From assembly GCA_947169975.1 (NCBI GenBank), contig CAMVRT010000001.1, positions 124,001 to 188,000 on the forward strand: a DNA stretch of 64,000 bases, in the 5' to 3' direction. Position 1 is the stretch's first letter. Each line of letters begins with the position of its first letter. The notes under the pieces were generated by a model. That model saw nothing but the letters and a program-made list of their open reading frames with translations. It was not told the origin of the DNA and ran no database searches. The translations under genes were made by a program, and so were the position numbers. Shown one piece after another: positions 24,252 through 32,506 of this stretch. Origin of the DNA: an uncultured Oscillospiraceae bacterium. Lineage in GTDB: Bacteria > Bacillota > Clostridia > Oscillospirales > Oscillospiraceae.

Positions 24252-25850
24252 ATGCTGCGGCTGGATCAGATCAAACTGAATCCCGACCAGAATGAGGCGG
24301 CCCTGTGGGACAAGGCGGCAAAGCTGCTGCGCCTGCCGCGGACAGCCATCCGCTCCCTGCAGGTGCTGCGCCGGGCGGTGGACGCCAGGGAGGAGCCTGT
24401 TCTGGTCTACACGGTGGCCGTGGCGGTGGAGCGGGAGCAGCAGGTGCTGCGGCGCTGCGGCGGCAGACACATCAGCGTTTTCGAGGAGTCGTTCTACACG
24501 CTGCCGGAGCCGGTCACGGCGCCAAAGCTCCGCCCTGTGGTGGTGGGTGCGGGGCCGGCGGGTCTTTTTGCCGCGCTGGTGCTCAGCCGCTGCGGGGCAA
24601 AACCCATTCTGCTGGAGCGGGGACAGCCCACGGAGCAGCGGATCCGGGACGTGAACACCTTTTGGGAGAGCGGACTTCTGAACACCGAGTCCAACGTCCA
24701 GTTCGGCGAGGGCGGCGCCGGGGCATTCTCCGACGGGAAGCTGAACACCGGCACCCGGGATGTCCGCCACCGCTGGATCCTGGAGCAGATGGTGTCCTGC
24801 GGCGCGCCGGAGTCCATCCTCATCGACGCCAAGCCCCACGTGGGCACCGACAAGCTCCACATCACCCTGCGGAACCTGCGGCGGGAGCTGCTGGAGAGCG
24901 GCTGCGATATTCGCTTCGGCCACCGGCTCTGCGGTCTTCACACGGAAAACGGAGCCGTCACCGCCGTTGACGTGGCGGCAGGCGGCGAGCAATACACCCT
25001 GCCCGCCCGGCATGTCATTCTTGCCCTGGGCCACAGCGCCCGGGACACGGTGGAGATGCTGTATGAGGCCGGAGTGCCCATGGAGCCCAAGCCCTTTGCC
25101 GTGGGCGTGCGCATCGAGCACCGGCAATCAGACATGGACGCCGCCCAGTACAAGACCTACGCCGGCCATCCGGGACTGGGCGCCGCCAGCTATAAGCTGG
25201 CCTGTCATCTGCCCAGTGGGCGCAGCGCCTTCTCCTTCTGCGTCTGTCCCGGCGGACAGGTGGTGGCCGCCGCATCCGAGACGGGGCAGGTGGTGACCAA
25301 CGGCATGAGCGAATATGCCCGGGACAGGGAGAATATCAACGGCGCTCTGCTCATCAACGTAACGCCGGAGGACTTCGGCAGCGACCATCCGCTTTCTGGC
25401 ATCGCCTTCCAGCGAAAGCTGGAGCGGGACGCCTATGCTCTGGGCGGCGGCGGATACCTTGCCCCGTGTCAGCGGGTGGAGGATTTCCTGGCAGGACGGC
25501 CCAGCGCCGGACCCGGCGCCGTGCTGCCCAGCTACCGGCCCGGCGTCACCTACACCGATCTCCACGCCTGTCTGCCGCCCTTTGTGGCGGAGTCTATCGC
25601 CCAGGCTCTGCCTCTTTTGGGACAGAAGCTGCGGGGTTACGATCAGCCGGACGCCCTGCTGACGGCGGTGGAGAGCCGCTCCTCCTCCCCGGTGCGCATT
25701 CCCCGGGATGAGACGGGACAGAGCGGCATTGCGGGACTGTACCCCTGCGGCGAGGGAGCCGGCTACGCCGGCGGCATCCTTTCCGCCGCTTCCGACGGCA
25801 TCCGTGCCGCCGAACAGATACTACAAACGATCAGGAGGGAATCGACATGA
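24252..25850 (+). CDS. FAD-dependent oxidoreductase of the COG2509 type
   Basis: The ATG at 24252 follows GAGGTG; the product has 532 residues. A short N-terminal region (LRLPRTAIRSLQVLRRAVDAR) precedes the FAD-binding VVVGAGPAGLFAALVLSRCG and VQFGEGGAGAFSDGKLNTG. The C-terminus has GLYPCGEGAGYAGGILSAASDGIRAAE. This matches the widespread, poorly characterised FAD-dependent dehydrogenases often annotated as geranylgeranyl reductase-like. The substrate is not known. The next gene overlaps by four bases. Confidence 0.88.
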   Translation: MLRLDQIKLNPDQNEAALWDKAAKLLRLPRTAIRSLQVLRRAVDAREEPVLVYTVAVAVEREQQVLRRCGGRHISVFEESFYTLPEPVTAPKLRPVVVGAGPAGLFAALVLSRCGAKPILLERGQPTEQRIRDVNTFWESGLLNTESNVQFGEGGAGAFSDGKLNTGTRDVRHRWILEQMVSCGAPESILIDAKPHVGTDKLHITLRNLRRELLESGCDIRFGHRLCGLHTENGAVTAVDVAAGGEQYTLPARHVILALGHSARDTVEMLYEAGVPMEPKPFAVGVRIEHRQSDMDAAQYKTYAGHPGLGAASYKLACHLPSGRSAFSFCVCPGGQVVAAASETGQVVTNGMSEYARDRENINGALLINVTPEDFGSDHPLSGIAFQRKLERDAYALGGGGYLAPCQRVEDFLAGRPSAGPGAVLPSYRPGVTYTDLHACLPPFVAESIAQALPLLGQKLRGYDQPDALLTAVESRSSSPVRIPRDETGQSGIAGLYPCGEGAGYAGGILSAASDGIRAAEQILQTIRREST

Positions 25851-26815
25851 GATATATCGCCGTATTCGACCATTTTCTGAACCGGAGGCACCGGGATCAG
25901 ATCACAAAAACCGCCGCTGACCTGGGCTTTTCCGTCACCTACTGCACCACCGTGGACGACCTGCCGGAGAACGAACGAGGTCGCTATGAGGTGCTGTACG
26001 GCAACCCCGCGCCGGAGATCCTGCACCTGTTCCCCAACCTGAAGTGGGTGTGCGTCAGCAGTGCCGGCGTGGACCGGCATGTGGACGATTCCCTTTACCC
26101 CAACCCCGACGTGGTGCTGTCCAACTCCACCGGCTCCTACGGCGTCACCATCTCCGAGCACGTGCTGATGATGACCATGATGCTGCTGCGCAATATGCCC
26201 GCCTTTCAGGAGGCGGCGCGGGAGCACCGCTGGCACGGCCCGCTGCCCACCCGCGCCGTCTACGGCAGCCGGGTCACCATGATGGGTACCGGCGACATCG
26301 GCACCGCTGTGGCGCAGCGGATGAAGGCTCTGGGCGCCGCCTCCGTCACCGGCGTGCGCCGCAGTGTCAAGGCCGCCGATCCCGCCTTCGACCGCGTCAT
26401 TACCTTCCGGGAGCTGGATGAGGTGCTGCCGGAAACCGATATCCTTGTCTCCGCCCTGCCTCACACCGCTGAGACAGCGGGCGTGCTGAACCGGGAGCGG
26501 ATCGGCCTGCTGCCCGATGGCGCCATCCTCGTCAACGTGGGGCGCGGCACGGTGCTGGATCAGGACGCCCTGATCGATGCCCTTCGCAGCGGACATCTGG
26601 CCGGGGCGGCGCTGGACGTGATGGTGCCGGAGCCCCTGCCGGCCGATCACCCGCTCTGGGACGCACCCAACCTGCTCATCACCCCCCACATCTCCGGCAA
26701 CATGTCTCTGGAGCACACCTGTGACGTGGACGTGGATCTCTTCTGCGAGGACATGGCGCGGTTTGCCGCGGGCCTGCCTCTGCTGCGCGCCGTGGACAGA
26801 AAACGGGGATATTGA
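25847..26815 (+). CDS. D-isomer-specific 2-hydroxyacid dehydrogenase
   Basis: The 322-residue protein starts in an ATGA overlap with the FAD enzyme. The NAD-binding site is MMGTGDIGTAVAQRMKALG. The catalytic set is visible: Arg in NVGRGTVLDQDALIDAL, Glu near the ALDVMVPEPLP segment, and His in LITPHISGN. It interconverts 2-oxoacids and D-2-hydroxyacids with NAD(P)H. Coupling to the FAD oxidoreductase suggests a shared redox pathway, but the substrate is not evident. Confidence 0.9.
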   Translation: MRYIAVFDHFLNRRHRDQITKTAADLGFSVTYCTTVDDLPENERGRYEVLYGNPAPEILHLFPNLKWVCVSSAGVDRHVDDSLYPNPDVVLSNSTGSYGVTISEHVLMMTMMLLRNMPAFQEAAREHRWHGPLPTRAVYGSRVTMMGTGDIGTAVAQRMKALGAASVTGVRRSVKAADPAFDRVITFRELDEVLPETDILVSALPHTAETAGVLNRERIGLLPDGAILVNVGRGTVLDQDALIDALRSGHLAGAALDVMVPEPLPADHPLWDAPNLLITPHISGNMSLEHTCDVDVDLFCEDMARFAAGLPLLRAVDRKRGY

Positions 26816-26833
26816 GACCCCATAGATTCCCCC

Positions 26834-26862
26834 TTGTTATTTGGGGAAAATGCGTGTATAAT
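26834..26862 (+). promoter_or_regulatory. Sigma-A promoter for the Asp23-FakA operon
   Basis: TTGTTA (26834-26839), a 17-base spacer and TATAAT (26857-26862) lie 48 bases before the Asp23 gene start. Confidence 0.75.
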
Positions 26863-26909
26863 AAAGTGCTACGTTACCATCGGGTTTTTCCAAAGAAAGG
26901 AAGGTCGTT

Positions 26910-27266
26910 ATGATAAAGGTTCAAACCGATTGCGGCGAGATCTCCATCAGCAACGCCGTTTTTACCACCATTACCGGCGCGGCGGCCACCAACTGCTTCG
27001 GCGTGAAGGGCATGGCCTATCGCAGCATGAAGGACGGCCTGGTCCACCTGCTGCGGCCGGAGGCCATGAGCAAGGGCGTGAAGGTCACCTACAATGACGA
27101 GGGCACCGTGTCCATCGAGCTCCACATCATCGTGGAGAACGGCGTCAACATCGCCACCGTTTGCCGCTCGATCATGAACGAGGTCAAATATATGGTCAGC
27201 AAGAACACCGGCGTGGAGGTCCGCGACGTGAACGTCTGCGTGGACTCCATCACCATGCCCGCGTGA
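26910..27266 (+). CDS. Asp23/Gls24-family envelope stress protein
   Basis: The 118-residue protein matches the short Asp23 (YloU-like) form: an N-terminal beta region (GEISISNAVFTTITGAAATN), FGVKGMAYR, and the C-terminal SIELHIIVENGVNIATVCR with VRDVNVCVDSI. It is encoded 25 bases before the DAK2 kinase gene, the usual order in Firmicutes. Its role is probably accessory to the fatty acid kinase or to envelope stress. Confidence 0.9.
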   Translation: MIKVQTDCGEISISNAVFTTITGAAATNCFGVKGMAYRSMKDGLVHLLRPEAMSKGVKVTYNDEGTVSIELHIIVENGVNIATVCRSIMNEVKYMVSKNTGVEVRDVNVCVDSITMPA

Positions 27267-27291
27267 GTTTCCGGCCGAAGGAGAGTAGACA

Positions 27292-28965
27292 ATGACAGAC
27301 AGAATCAACGGCGGCACCTTTAAGCAGATGGTGCTCTTCGGTGCCGCCTGCATCACCCAGCAGAAACAAGCCATCAATGACCTGAACGTGTTTCCGGTGC
27401 CCGACGGCGACACCGGCACCAATATGAGCCTGACCATCCAGACCGCCGCCACCGAGCTGCGGCGCATCCAGCCTACTACGCTGGATCAGGCTGTCAAGGC
27501 CACCGCCTCCGCCCTGCTCCGGGGTGCCCGCGGCAACTCCGGCGTTATCCTGTCCCTGCTGTTCCGGGGCATGTCCAAGTCCTTCAAGGGCATGCAGGAG
27601 GCCGACGGCGCCGCTCTGGCCGCCGCCATGACCGAGGGCGTCACCACCGCCTACAGCGCCGTCATGAAGCCCGCCGAGGGCACCGTGCTGACGGTCTCCC
27701 GTCTGGCTGCCAAGCGGGCCGTGGAGGCAGCGCAGGAGCGCAACGAGGTGGAGTACGTGCTCTACGAGGCCATCAAGACCGGCTACGTCACTCTGGCCGA
27801 GACCACCGACATGAACCCGGTGCTGAAAAAGGCCGGTGTGGTGGACGCCGGCGGCAAGGGCTACCTCATCATTCTGGAGGGCATGCTCCGCAGCCTTCAG
27901 GGCGAGGAGATCCCCGAGATCGACGCCTCCGGTGACAAGGAGAAGGCTGACTTTGCCGCCATCGGCGACGAGGACATCACCTTCACCTTCGACACGGTGT
28001 TCATCGTGCGCAAGACCTCCGACAAGTCCATCGAGCCCTTCCGCACCTATCTGAACAGCATCGGCGACTCTCTGGTCATCGGTGAGGATGACGAAGCCTT
28101 CAAGGTCCATGTACATACCGACATTCCCGGCGCCGCTCTCACCGAGGCCGCCAAGTACGGCACGCTGGAGGTCGCCAAGATCGAGAACATGCGCATCCAG
28201 GCCGAGGATATGGCCGCCGGAAAGAAGACCATCAGCGCCGACCAGCTGGACGACGAGGATATGACCCCCCACGCTGAAGAGACGCCCGCTGTGGCGGCTC
28301 CCGAGAAGCGCTACGGCTTCCTGGCTGTCTGCGCCGGCGATGGCCTGGCCGAGGCATTCCGGGATCTGGGCGTGGATCGCATCGTCTCCGGCGGACAGAC
28401 CATGAACCCCTCCACGGAGTCCATTCTCCGGGAGGTGGAGCAGACCCCCAGCGAGGTGGTCTTTATCCTGCCCAACAACAAGAACATCATCATGGCCGCC
28501 CAGCAGTGCGTGGGCCTGACGGAGAAGGAGATCATTGTGATCCCCACCGCCACCGTGCCCCAGGGCATCACCGCCATGATGAACGCGGATCTGGAGCAGG
28601 AGGACCCCCAGGCCATTGCCGCGGCCATGACTGCGGCGGCCCAGACCGTCACCACCGCCCAGATCACCTACGCCGCCCGCAACTCCGACTTTGACGGCTT
28701 CGCCATCAACGAGGGCGACTATCTGGCTCTGGTGGACGGCAAGCTGCTGGGTACCGACCGCTCCATCGACGCCCTGCTGGAGCAGTTGGCCGCGCTGGCC
28801 GCTGAAAAGAACGCCGAGTTCATCACCGTGTTCTACGGCGAGGGCGTCAGCGACGAGGAGGCCGAGGCCGCCAGCATCCACTTCCGCACCGCCTGCCCCG
28901 ACTGCGAGCTGTCTCTGCTGGCCGGCGGCCAGCCCGTGTACTACTACATCGTTTCCATGGAGTGA
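27292..28965 (+). CDS. fakA: DAK2-domain fatty acid kinase (FakA/YloV-like)
   Basis: The protein has 557 residues. The N-terminal DhaL/DAK2 domain has NVFPVPDGDTGTNMSLT with the Asp residues that bind Mg-ATP, and LLRGARGNSGVILSLLF. The C-terminal FakA domain ends with FITVFYGEGVSDEEAEA. FakA phosphorylates fatty acids bound to FakB (family knowledge), feeding exogenous lipids into phospholipid synthesis; no fakB is in this window. GGAGAG precedes the ATG. A small TIGR04076-like protein follows. Confidence 0.9.
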   Translation: MTDRINGGTFKQMVLFGAACITQQKQAINDLNVFPVPDGDTGTNMSLTIQTAATELRRIQPTTLDQAVKATASALLRGARGNSGVILSLLFRGMSKSFKGMQEADGAALAAAMTEGVTTAYSAVMKPAEGTVLTVSRLAAKRAVEAAQERNEVEYVLYEAIKTGYVTLAETTDMNPVLKKAGVVDAGGKGYLIILEGMLRSLQGEEIPEIDASGDKEKADFAAIGDEDITFTFDTVFIVRKTSDKSIEPFRTYLNSIGDSLVIGEDDEAFKVHVHTDIPGAALTEAAKYGTLEVAKIENMRIQAEDMAAGKKTISADQLDDEDMTPHAEETPAVAAPEKRYGFLAVCAGDGLAEAFRDLGVDRIVSGGQTMNPSTESILREVEQTPSEVVFILPNNKNIIMAAQQCVGLTEKEIIVIPTATVPQGITAMMNADLEQEDPQAIAAAMTAAAQTVTTAQITYAARNSDFDGFAINEGDYLALVDGKLLGTDRSIDALLEQLAALAAEKNAEFITVFYGEGVSDEEAEAASIHFRTACPDCELSLLAGGQPVYYYIVSME

Positions 28966-28971
28966 TCGCCT

Positions 28972-29286
28972 GTGAAGAAGTGCCGTATCACCGTCATCCG
29001 CAAGGCCAGTTACCCCGACCTCTCCGCCCGGTATGAAAACCCCATCGCCCACGCCTGTGACATGGCCGAGGGACAGGTGTTCATGGCCAACGGATGGCAG
29101 AAGCCGGAGGGCCTGTGTCAGAGCGCGTGGGATACCATGTCCCCCTTCGTGCTGGCTCTGAGCCACGGCGGCGGCAACTTCTACGACGGCTGGATGAAAA
29201 ATCCCCGCTCCGCCATGATCTCCTGCAATGACGGCTTCCGCCCGGTGAGCTTCCTCATCGAAGCGCTGGACGAGGAAGTCGAATAA
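28972..29286 (+). CDS. TIGR04076-family small protein, GTG start
   Basis: The GTG at 28972 has GGAG nine bases upstream and gives 104 residues. It contains GQVFMANGWQKPEGLCQSAW and SCNDGFRPVSF, typical of the TIGR04076 family of small proteins found in anaerobes. Conserved Cys residues suggest metal or redox binding, but the function is unknown. It is cotranscribed with fakA (6 bases apart) and followed by a strong terminator. Confidence 0.8.
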   Translation: MKKCRITVIRKASYPDLSARYENPIAHACDMAEGQVFMANGWQKPEGLCQSAWDTMSPFVLALSHGGGNFYDGWMKNPRSAMISCNDGFRPVSFLIEALDEEVE

Positions 29287-29300
29287 TGGATACAGTTCAA

Positions 29301-29326
29301 AACGCCGCCCCAACCGGGGCGGCGTT
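29301..29326 (+). terminator. Terminator of the Asp23-FakA operon
   Basis: An 11-bp stem AACGCCGCCCC/GGGGCGGCGTT with an AACC loop runs into TTTTT. Confidence 0.92.
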
Positions 29327-29361
29327 TTTGGTATGCCTGTAACCATTGGGGGTCATACTAT

Positions 29362-29922
29362 TTATCCCAGGCTGTTCTCCAGCAGCCCCATCAGCGTGGC
29401 GGCCTGGCAGCGCATGGTTTCCGCCATATTTCGCAGAGACGCGGCCATGCAATCATCCGACGCGGCGGCCCAGCCGTCGTACATCGCGGCCGTCTCCATT
29501 GCCAGCTGATAGCGCCGGCGCAGGAACGGACACAGGCTGAGGATCTCCGCCTGTCCACAGACAGGGAAGGGACGATAGCACTCTCCCGTCAGCAGGAAAT
29601 ACAGACTCCGCAGGCGGCAGGCATGACGGCCGCTGTCGGACGCCAGCTGCATCAGCGCACGGCCCGTGCTGCCTCCAGTGCAGCGGGCGTGGGCCAGATA
29701 GGCCCGGCGGGCGGCCAGCTCCTCCTCCACGGCGGCGGCCAGCGCCTCCGGCGTCATGGCATCATCGCACCGTACCGTCTGCCGCTTTGCCTCCATGGCG
29801 GCGCAGGGCGTCTCCGCTGCCAGTGCGGCGGCGCGCACCTCCGGATAGGGGTTCAGCTCCGGCGCCACCCGCTGCCACACCGCATCGCAGGCTCGCAGAT
29901 CCATCTCCTCTATTTGCTCCAT
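29362..29922 (-). CDS. Ferritin-like/rubrerythrin-like four-helix protein
   Basis: The ATG at 29922 has a perfect GGAGGTGA upstream and gives 186 residues. The sequence is almost all helical, with two related halves: EELAARRAYLAHARCTGGSTGRALMQ...DSGRHACRLRSLYFLLTGE, and MYDGWAAASDDCMAASLRNMAETMRCQA. These fit a ferritin-like bundle with Glu and His ligands, although not every di-iron ligand is clear. It lies divergent to the Fe-S assembly operon, so a role in iron handling is plausible but inferred. Confidence 0.6.
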   Translation of the reverse strand: MEQIEEMDLRACDAVWQRVAPELNPYPEVRAAALAAETPCAAMEAKRQTVRCDDAMTPEALAAAVEEELAARRAYLAHARCTGGSTGRALMQLASDSGRHACRLRSLYFLLTGECYRPFPVCGQAEILSLCPFLRRRYQLAMETAAMYDGWAAASDDCMAASLRNMAETMRCQAATLMGLLENSLG

Positions 29923-29974
29923 GTTCTCACCTCCCCGCCATTCTATGTGACGCGGGGAATTCACGTGCCGATAC

Positions 29975-30003
29975 TTGCTTTTCCGCCGGTCTTCTGCTAA
30001 AAT
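29975..30003 (+). promoter_or_regulatory. Promoter of the SUF-like operon
   Basis: TTGCTT (29975-29980), a 17-base spacer and TAAAAT (29998-30003) are followed by a leader of about 70 bases with a GC-rich stretch. No recognisable IscR/SufR box was seen. Confidence 0.6.
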
Positions 30004-30072
30004 ATATAAACTGCGCGGGGAAACTCCGAGTCCTCGCGACGACGAATCAACGCCCCAAAGGAGGAGTCTCCC

Positions 30073-30813
30073 ATGCTGGAGCTGAAGCATATTTCCTACC
30101 GCGTGTCCGCCCCCGAGGGGGAGATGGACATTCTCAAAGACATCAGCCTGACCATCCCCGATGAGAAGCTGGTGGTATTCACCGGCCCCAACGGCGGCGG
30201 CAAGACCACGCTGGCCCGGATCATCATGGGCCTCGCCCATCCCACCGCCGGTCAGATCATCTATGACGGGCAGGATATCACCGATCTGGACATCACGGAG
30301 CGTGCCCGGTTGGGCATCAGCTACGGATTCCAGCAGCCGCCCCGCTTCAAGGGCATCACCGTCCAGAATCTGCTGCAGCTTGCCGCCGGGCAGAACAAGC
30401 TCAGCAAGGAGCGCTGCTGCAACTATCTGACCAGCGTGGGCCTGTGCGCCAACGACTATCTGGACCGCGAGGTGGACGTGTCCCTCTCCGGCGGCGAGGT
30501 CAAGCGCATCGAGATCGCTACCATCCTCGCCCGGAACAGCAAATTCATGATCTTTGACGAGCCGGAGGCCGGCATCGATCTGTGGTCCTTCGCCCGCCTG
30601 ACCGAAACCTTTGAGCAGATCCACGAAAAGCACAGCGCCACCATGGTCATCATCTCCCACCAGGAGCGGATCATCCGCCTGGCCGATGAGATCATCGTGG
30701 TGGCCGGCGGCCAGATCGCCCACCGTGGCACCACGGAGGAGATCTTCCCCCTGATCCTGGCCGACACCCTGGGCTCCTGCCCCGTGATGACAAGAAAGGA
30801 GGCCGACCGATGA
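30073..30813 (+). CDS. sufC: SufC-like Fe-S assembly ATPase
   Basis: The protein has 246 residues with Walker A TGPNGGGKTT, Q-loop YGFQQPPRF, signature LSGGEVKR, Walker B MIFDEPEAGIDLWS (the SufC-type EPxxGID) and the switch His ISHQER. It overlaps the SufB-like gene by four bases (ATGA). With no SufS, SufU or SufD nearby, the pair matches the minimal two-gene SUF-like (SMS) systems known from archaea and some Clostridia. Confidence 0.9.
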   Translation: MLELKHISYRVSAPEGEMDILKDISLTIPDEKLVVFTGPNGGGKTTLARIIMGLAHPTAGQIIYDGQDITDLDITERARLGISYGFQQPPRFKGITVQNLLQLAAGQNKLSKERCCNYLTSVGLCANDYLDREVDVSLSGGEVKRIEIATILARNSKFMIFDEPEAGIDLWSFARLTETFEQIHEKHSATMVIISHQERIIRLADEIIVVAGGQIAHRGTTEEIFPLILADTLGSCPVMTRKEADR

Positions 30814-31736
30814 TCACCGACATCGACGCCAAGCTGCTGGAGAAGATCGCCGACCTCACCGGCAAGCCGGTGGGCGCCATCAACATCCGCAAGGACAGCG
30901 GCTGCGAGGCCCGCCAGTCCACCGAGCATATTGAGATCACCGGCAAGACCGACAAGCCGGGCATCGACATCCGCATCAAGCCCGGCACCAGGGGCGAAAA
31001 GTGCTACATCCCCGTCATCATCAGCAAGACCGGCCTGACGGAAATGGTCTACAACGACTTCTACGTGGGCGACGACTGCGACGTGGAGATCGTGGCCGGC
31101 TGCGGCATCCACAACTCCGGCTGCGACGAGAGCCGCCATGACGGCGTCCACACCTTCTATATCGGCAAGAACTGCCGGGTGAAGTACGCCGAGAAGCACT
31201 ACGGCGAGAACGACCCCGAGCAGACCGGCAAAAACGTGATGAACCCCCAGACCATCGTGTATCTGGGCGAGGGCTCCACCATGGAGATGGACACGGTGCA
31301 GATCCGGGGCATCGACTCCACCAAGCGCTTTACCAAGTTCGTCTGCGAGGCGGGCAGTGAGGTGGTGGTTACCGAGCGTCTGCTGACCCACGGCAAACAG
31401 ATCGCCGAGAGCGAGATGGAGATCGAGCTCAACGGCACCGACGCCAGAGGCCGGGTCATCTCCCGCTCCGTGGCCCAGGACGAATCCCAGCAGGTGTTCT
31501 ACCCCCGTATGGTGGGCAACGCCCAGTGCTTCGGCCATGTCCAGTGCGACTCCATCATCATGGGTGACGCCAAGGTCAAGTCCATCCCCGCCATTGCCGC
31601 CAACTGCACCGACGCCCAGCTGATCCACGAGGCCGCCATCGGCAAAATCGCCGGCGACCAGCTGCTGAAGCTGGAAACCCTGGGCCTTTCCCCGGAGGAG
31701 GCCGAGGAGACCATCCTCAAGGGCTTTTTGGCATAA
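30810..31736 (+). CDS. sufB: SufB/D-family Fe-S scaffold, minimal type
   Basis: At 308 residues this is shorter than proteobacterial SufB (about 480) because the N-terminal region is missing. The beta-helix core is clear (IVYLGEGSTMEMDTVQIRG, GRVISRSVAQDES, FGHVQCDSIIMGD). The conserved C-terminal SIPAIAANCTDAQLIHEAAIGKI carries Glu and His ligand residues and the ANCTDAQL Cys. It forms the cluster-building scaffold with the SufC-like ATPase. A 30-base hairpin directly after the stop ends the operon. Confidence 0.9.
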   Translation: MITDIDAKLLEKIADLTGKPVGAINIRKDSGCEARQSTEHIEITGKTDKPGIDIRIKPGTRGEKCYIPVIISKTGLTEMVYNDFYVGDDCDVEIVAGCGIHNSGCDESRHDGVHTFYIGKNCRVKYAEKHYGENDPEQTGKNVMNPQTIVYLGEGSTMEMDTVQIRGIDSTKRFTKFVCEAGSEVVVTERLLTHGKQIAESEMEIELNGTDARGRVISRSVAQDESQQVFYPRMVGNAQCFGHVQCDSIIMGDAKVKSIPAIAANCTDAQLIHEAAIGKIAGDQLLKLETLGLSPEEAEETILKGFLA

Positions 31737-31740
31737 GTCC

Positions 31741-31965
31741 TACCCCAAAGCGGCAACGCCGTTTTGGGGTATTTGGTTTGCAGCCCACTCCGCGCACTCG
31801 CTGCGCTCGCACACTGCGTGGTCTGAAAAGAGTTTTTTTCCACGTACTACGACTCGCTTTGCTCGCATGCATAAGTTCGCGCAGCCAAATCAGAGATTTG
31901 GGCGCTCACTTAACGCCGCGGCAAAAAACGATTCTATATCTTCGCGCCGTGCGCGGCGCGAAATC
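31741..31965 (-). repeat. Structured intergenic repeat, family 1, copy B
   Basis: On the minus strand this matches copy A (2511-2751). The TTCGCGCC and CCAAATC hairpins are the same. The outer stem reads CAGaCCAC/GTGGgCTG where copy A has CTAC/GTAG, a compensatory change. Where copy A has an inserted TTGTCCGCC hairpin this copy has a short GCGCAGC. The end hairpin (31741-31771) also serves as the sufB terminator on the plus strand. The core spans about 31775-31965. Confidence 0.8.
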
Positions 31966-31987
31966 TGCGATGCCTGGCTTTATAATG

Positions 31988-32024
31988 AAAAGCAGCCATC
32001 CCGAAATGGAATGGCTGCTTTTTT
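31988..32024 (-). terminator. Terminator of the coiled-coil protein gene
   Basis: AAGCAGCCATtCC pairs with GGgATGGCTGCTT around an ATTTC loop, with T runs outside on both strands. The family 1 repeat copy B starts about 20 bases beyond it. Confidence 0.85.
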
Positions 32025-32035
32025 GCGCTTTTCGG

Positions 32036-32401
32036 TTACTCCTTGATCTCCTCGACCTTTTCCTCGACGGTCTCCTCCGCCTTGGCGCTCAGCTCGGCGA
32101 TCTTCGCCTTGGAGGCGTTGACGGCGGCCACCACGTCCTTCACGGCGTTGGGGATCTCGCCCTTGAACTCCGCCACAAACCACTCGCCGATGGCCTTGTA
32201 GTTCTTCTCGATCTCCCGCTGTTCGGCGGCGATGGCCAACTTGGTCTTGGCGGTGTCAGAGGCGCTCCTGGCCTTCTCGGCGGCGGCTCCGGCCAGATCC
32301 TTTGCCTTCTCCGCGGTGGTGCCTGCGATATCCTTTGCCTTTTCTGCCGTAGCGCCGGCAATGTCCTTTGCCTTCTTGGTCAGATCTTCCAAAAATGCCA
32401 T
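32036..32401 (-). CDS. Small helical protein with tandem AEKAKDIAG repeats
   Basis: The 121-residue protein starts with repeated 11-residue amphipathic units (KAKDIAGATAE, KAKDIAGTTAE, KAKDLAGAAAE), like LEA-type or apolipoprotein-like helices. A conserved-looking middle (EQREIEKNYKAIGEWFVAEF) and an Ala/Lys/Glu-rich coiled coil follow. There is no signal peptide. The repeats suggest membrane-surface or stress binding, unproven. A promoter lies at 32443-32471 and a terminator at 31988-32024, so it is a single-gene unit. Confidence 0.75.
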   Translation of the reverse strand: MAFLEDLTKKAKDIAGATAEKAKDIAGTTAEKAKDLAGAAAEKARSASDTAKTKLAIAAEQREIEKNYKAIGEWFVAEFKGEIPNAVKDVVAAVNASKAKIAELSAKAEETVEEKVEEIKE

Positions 32402-32442
32402 AATGATGCTCCTTTCCCGTTGGGTTGATTCGGTTTGGCCAG

Positions 32443-32471
32443 ATTATAGTCCTGATTTTCGCGCCGCGCAA
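32443..32471 (-). promoter_or_regulatory. Promoter of the helical protein, overlapping the glpK terminator region
   Basis: On the minus strand TTGCGC and TATAAT (32443-32448) are 17 bases apart. A GC-rich imperfect hairpin (ATTTCGCC...GCGCGAAAAT, about 32455-32490) that could end glpK covers the -35 region. Confidence 0.55.
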
Positions 32472-32506
32472 GTGAGGCGGGGCGAAATTTACAGTCTTTT
32501 AAAAAA

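Noticed and set aside
27250-29346. A 698-codon open frame on the minus strand
   Set aside because: It lies antisense to fakA and its neighbours, with the composition of a reversed GC-rich gene and no family motifs.
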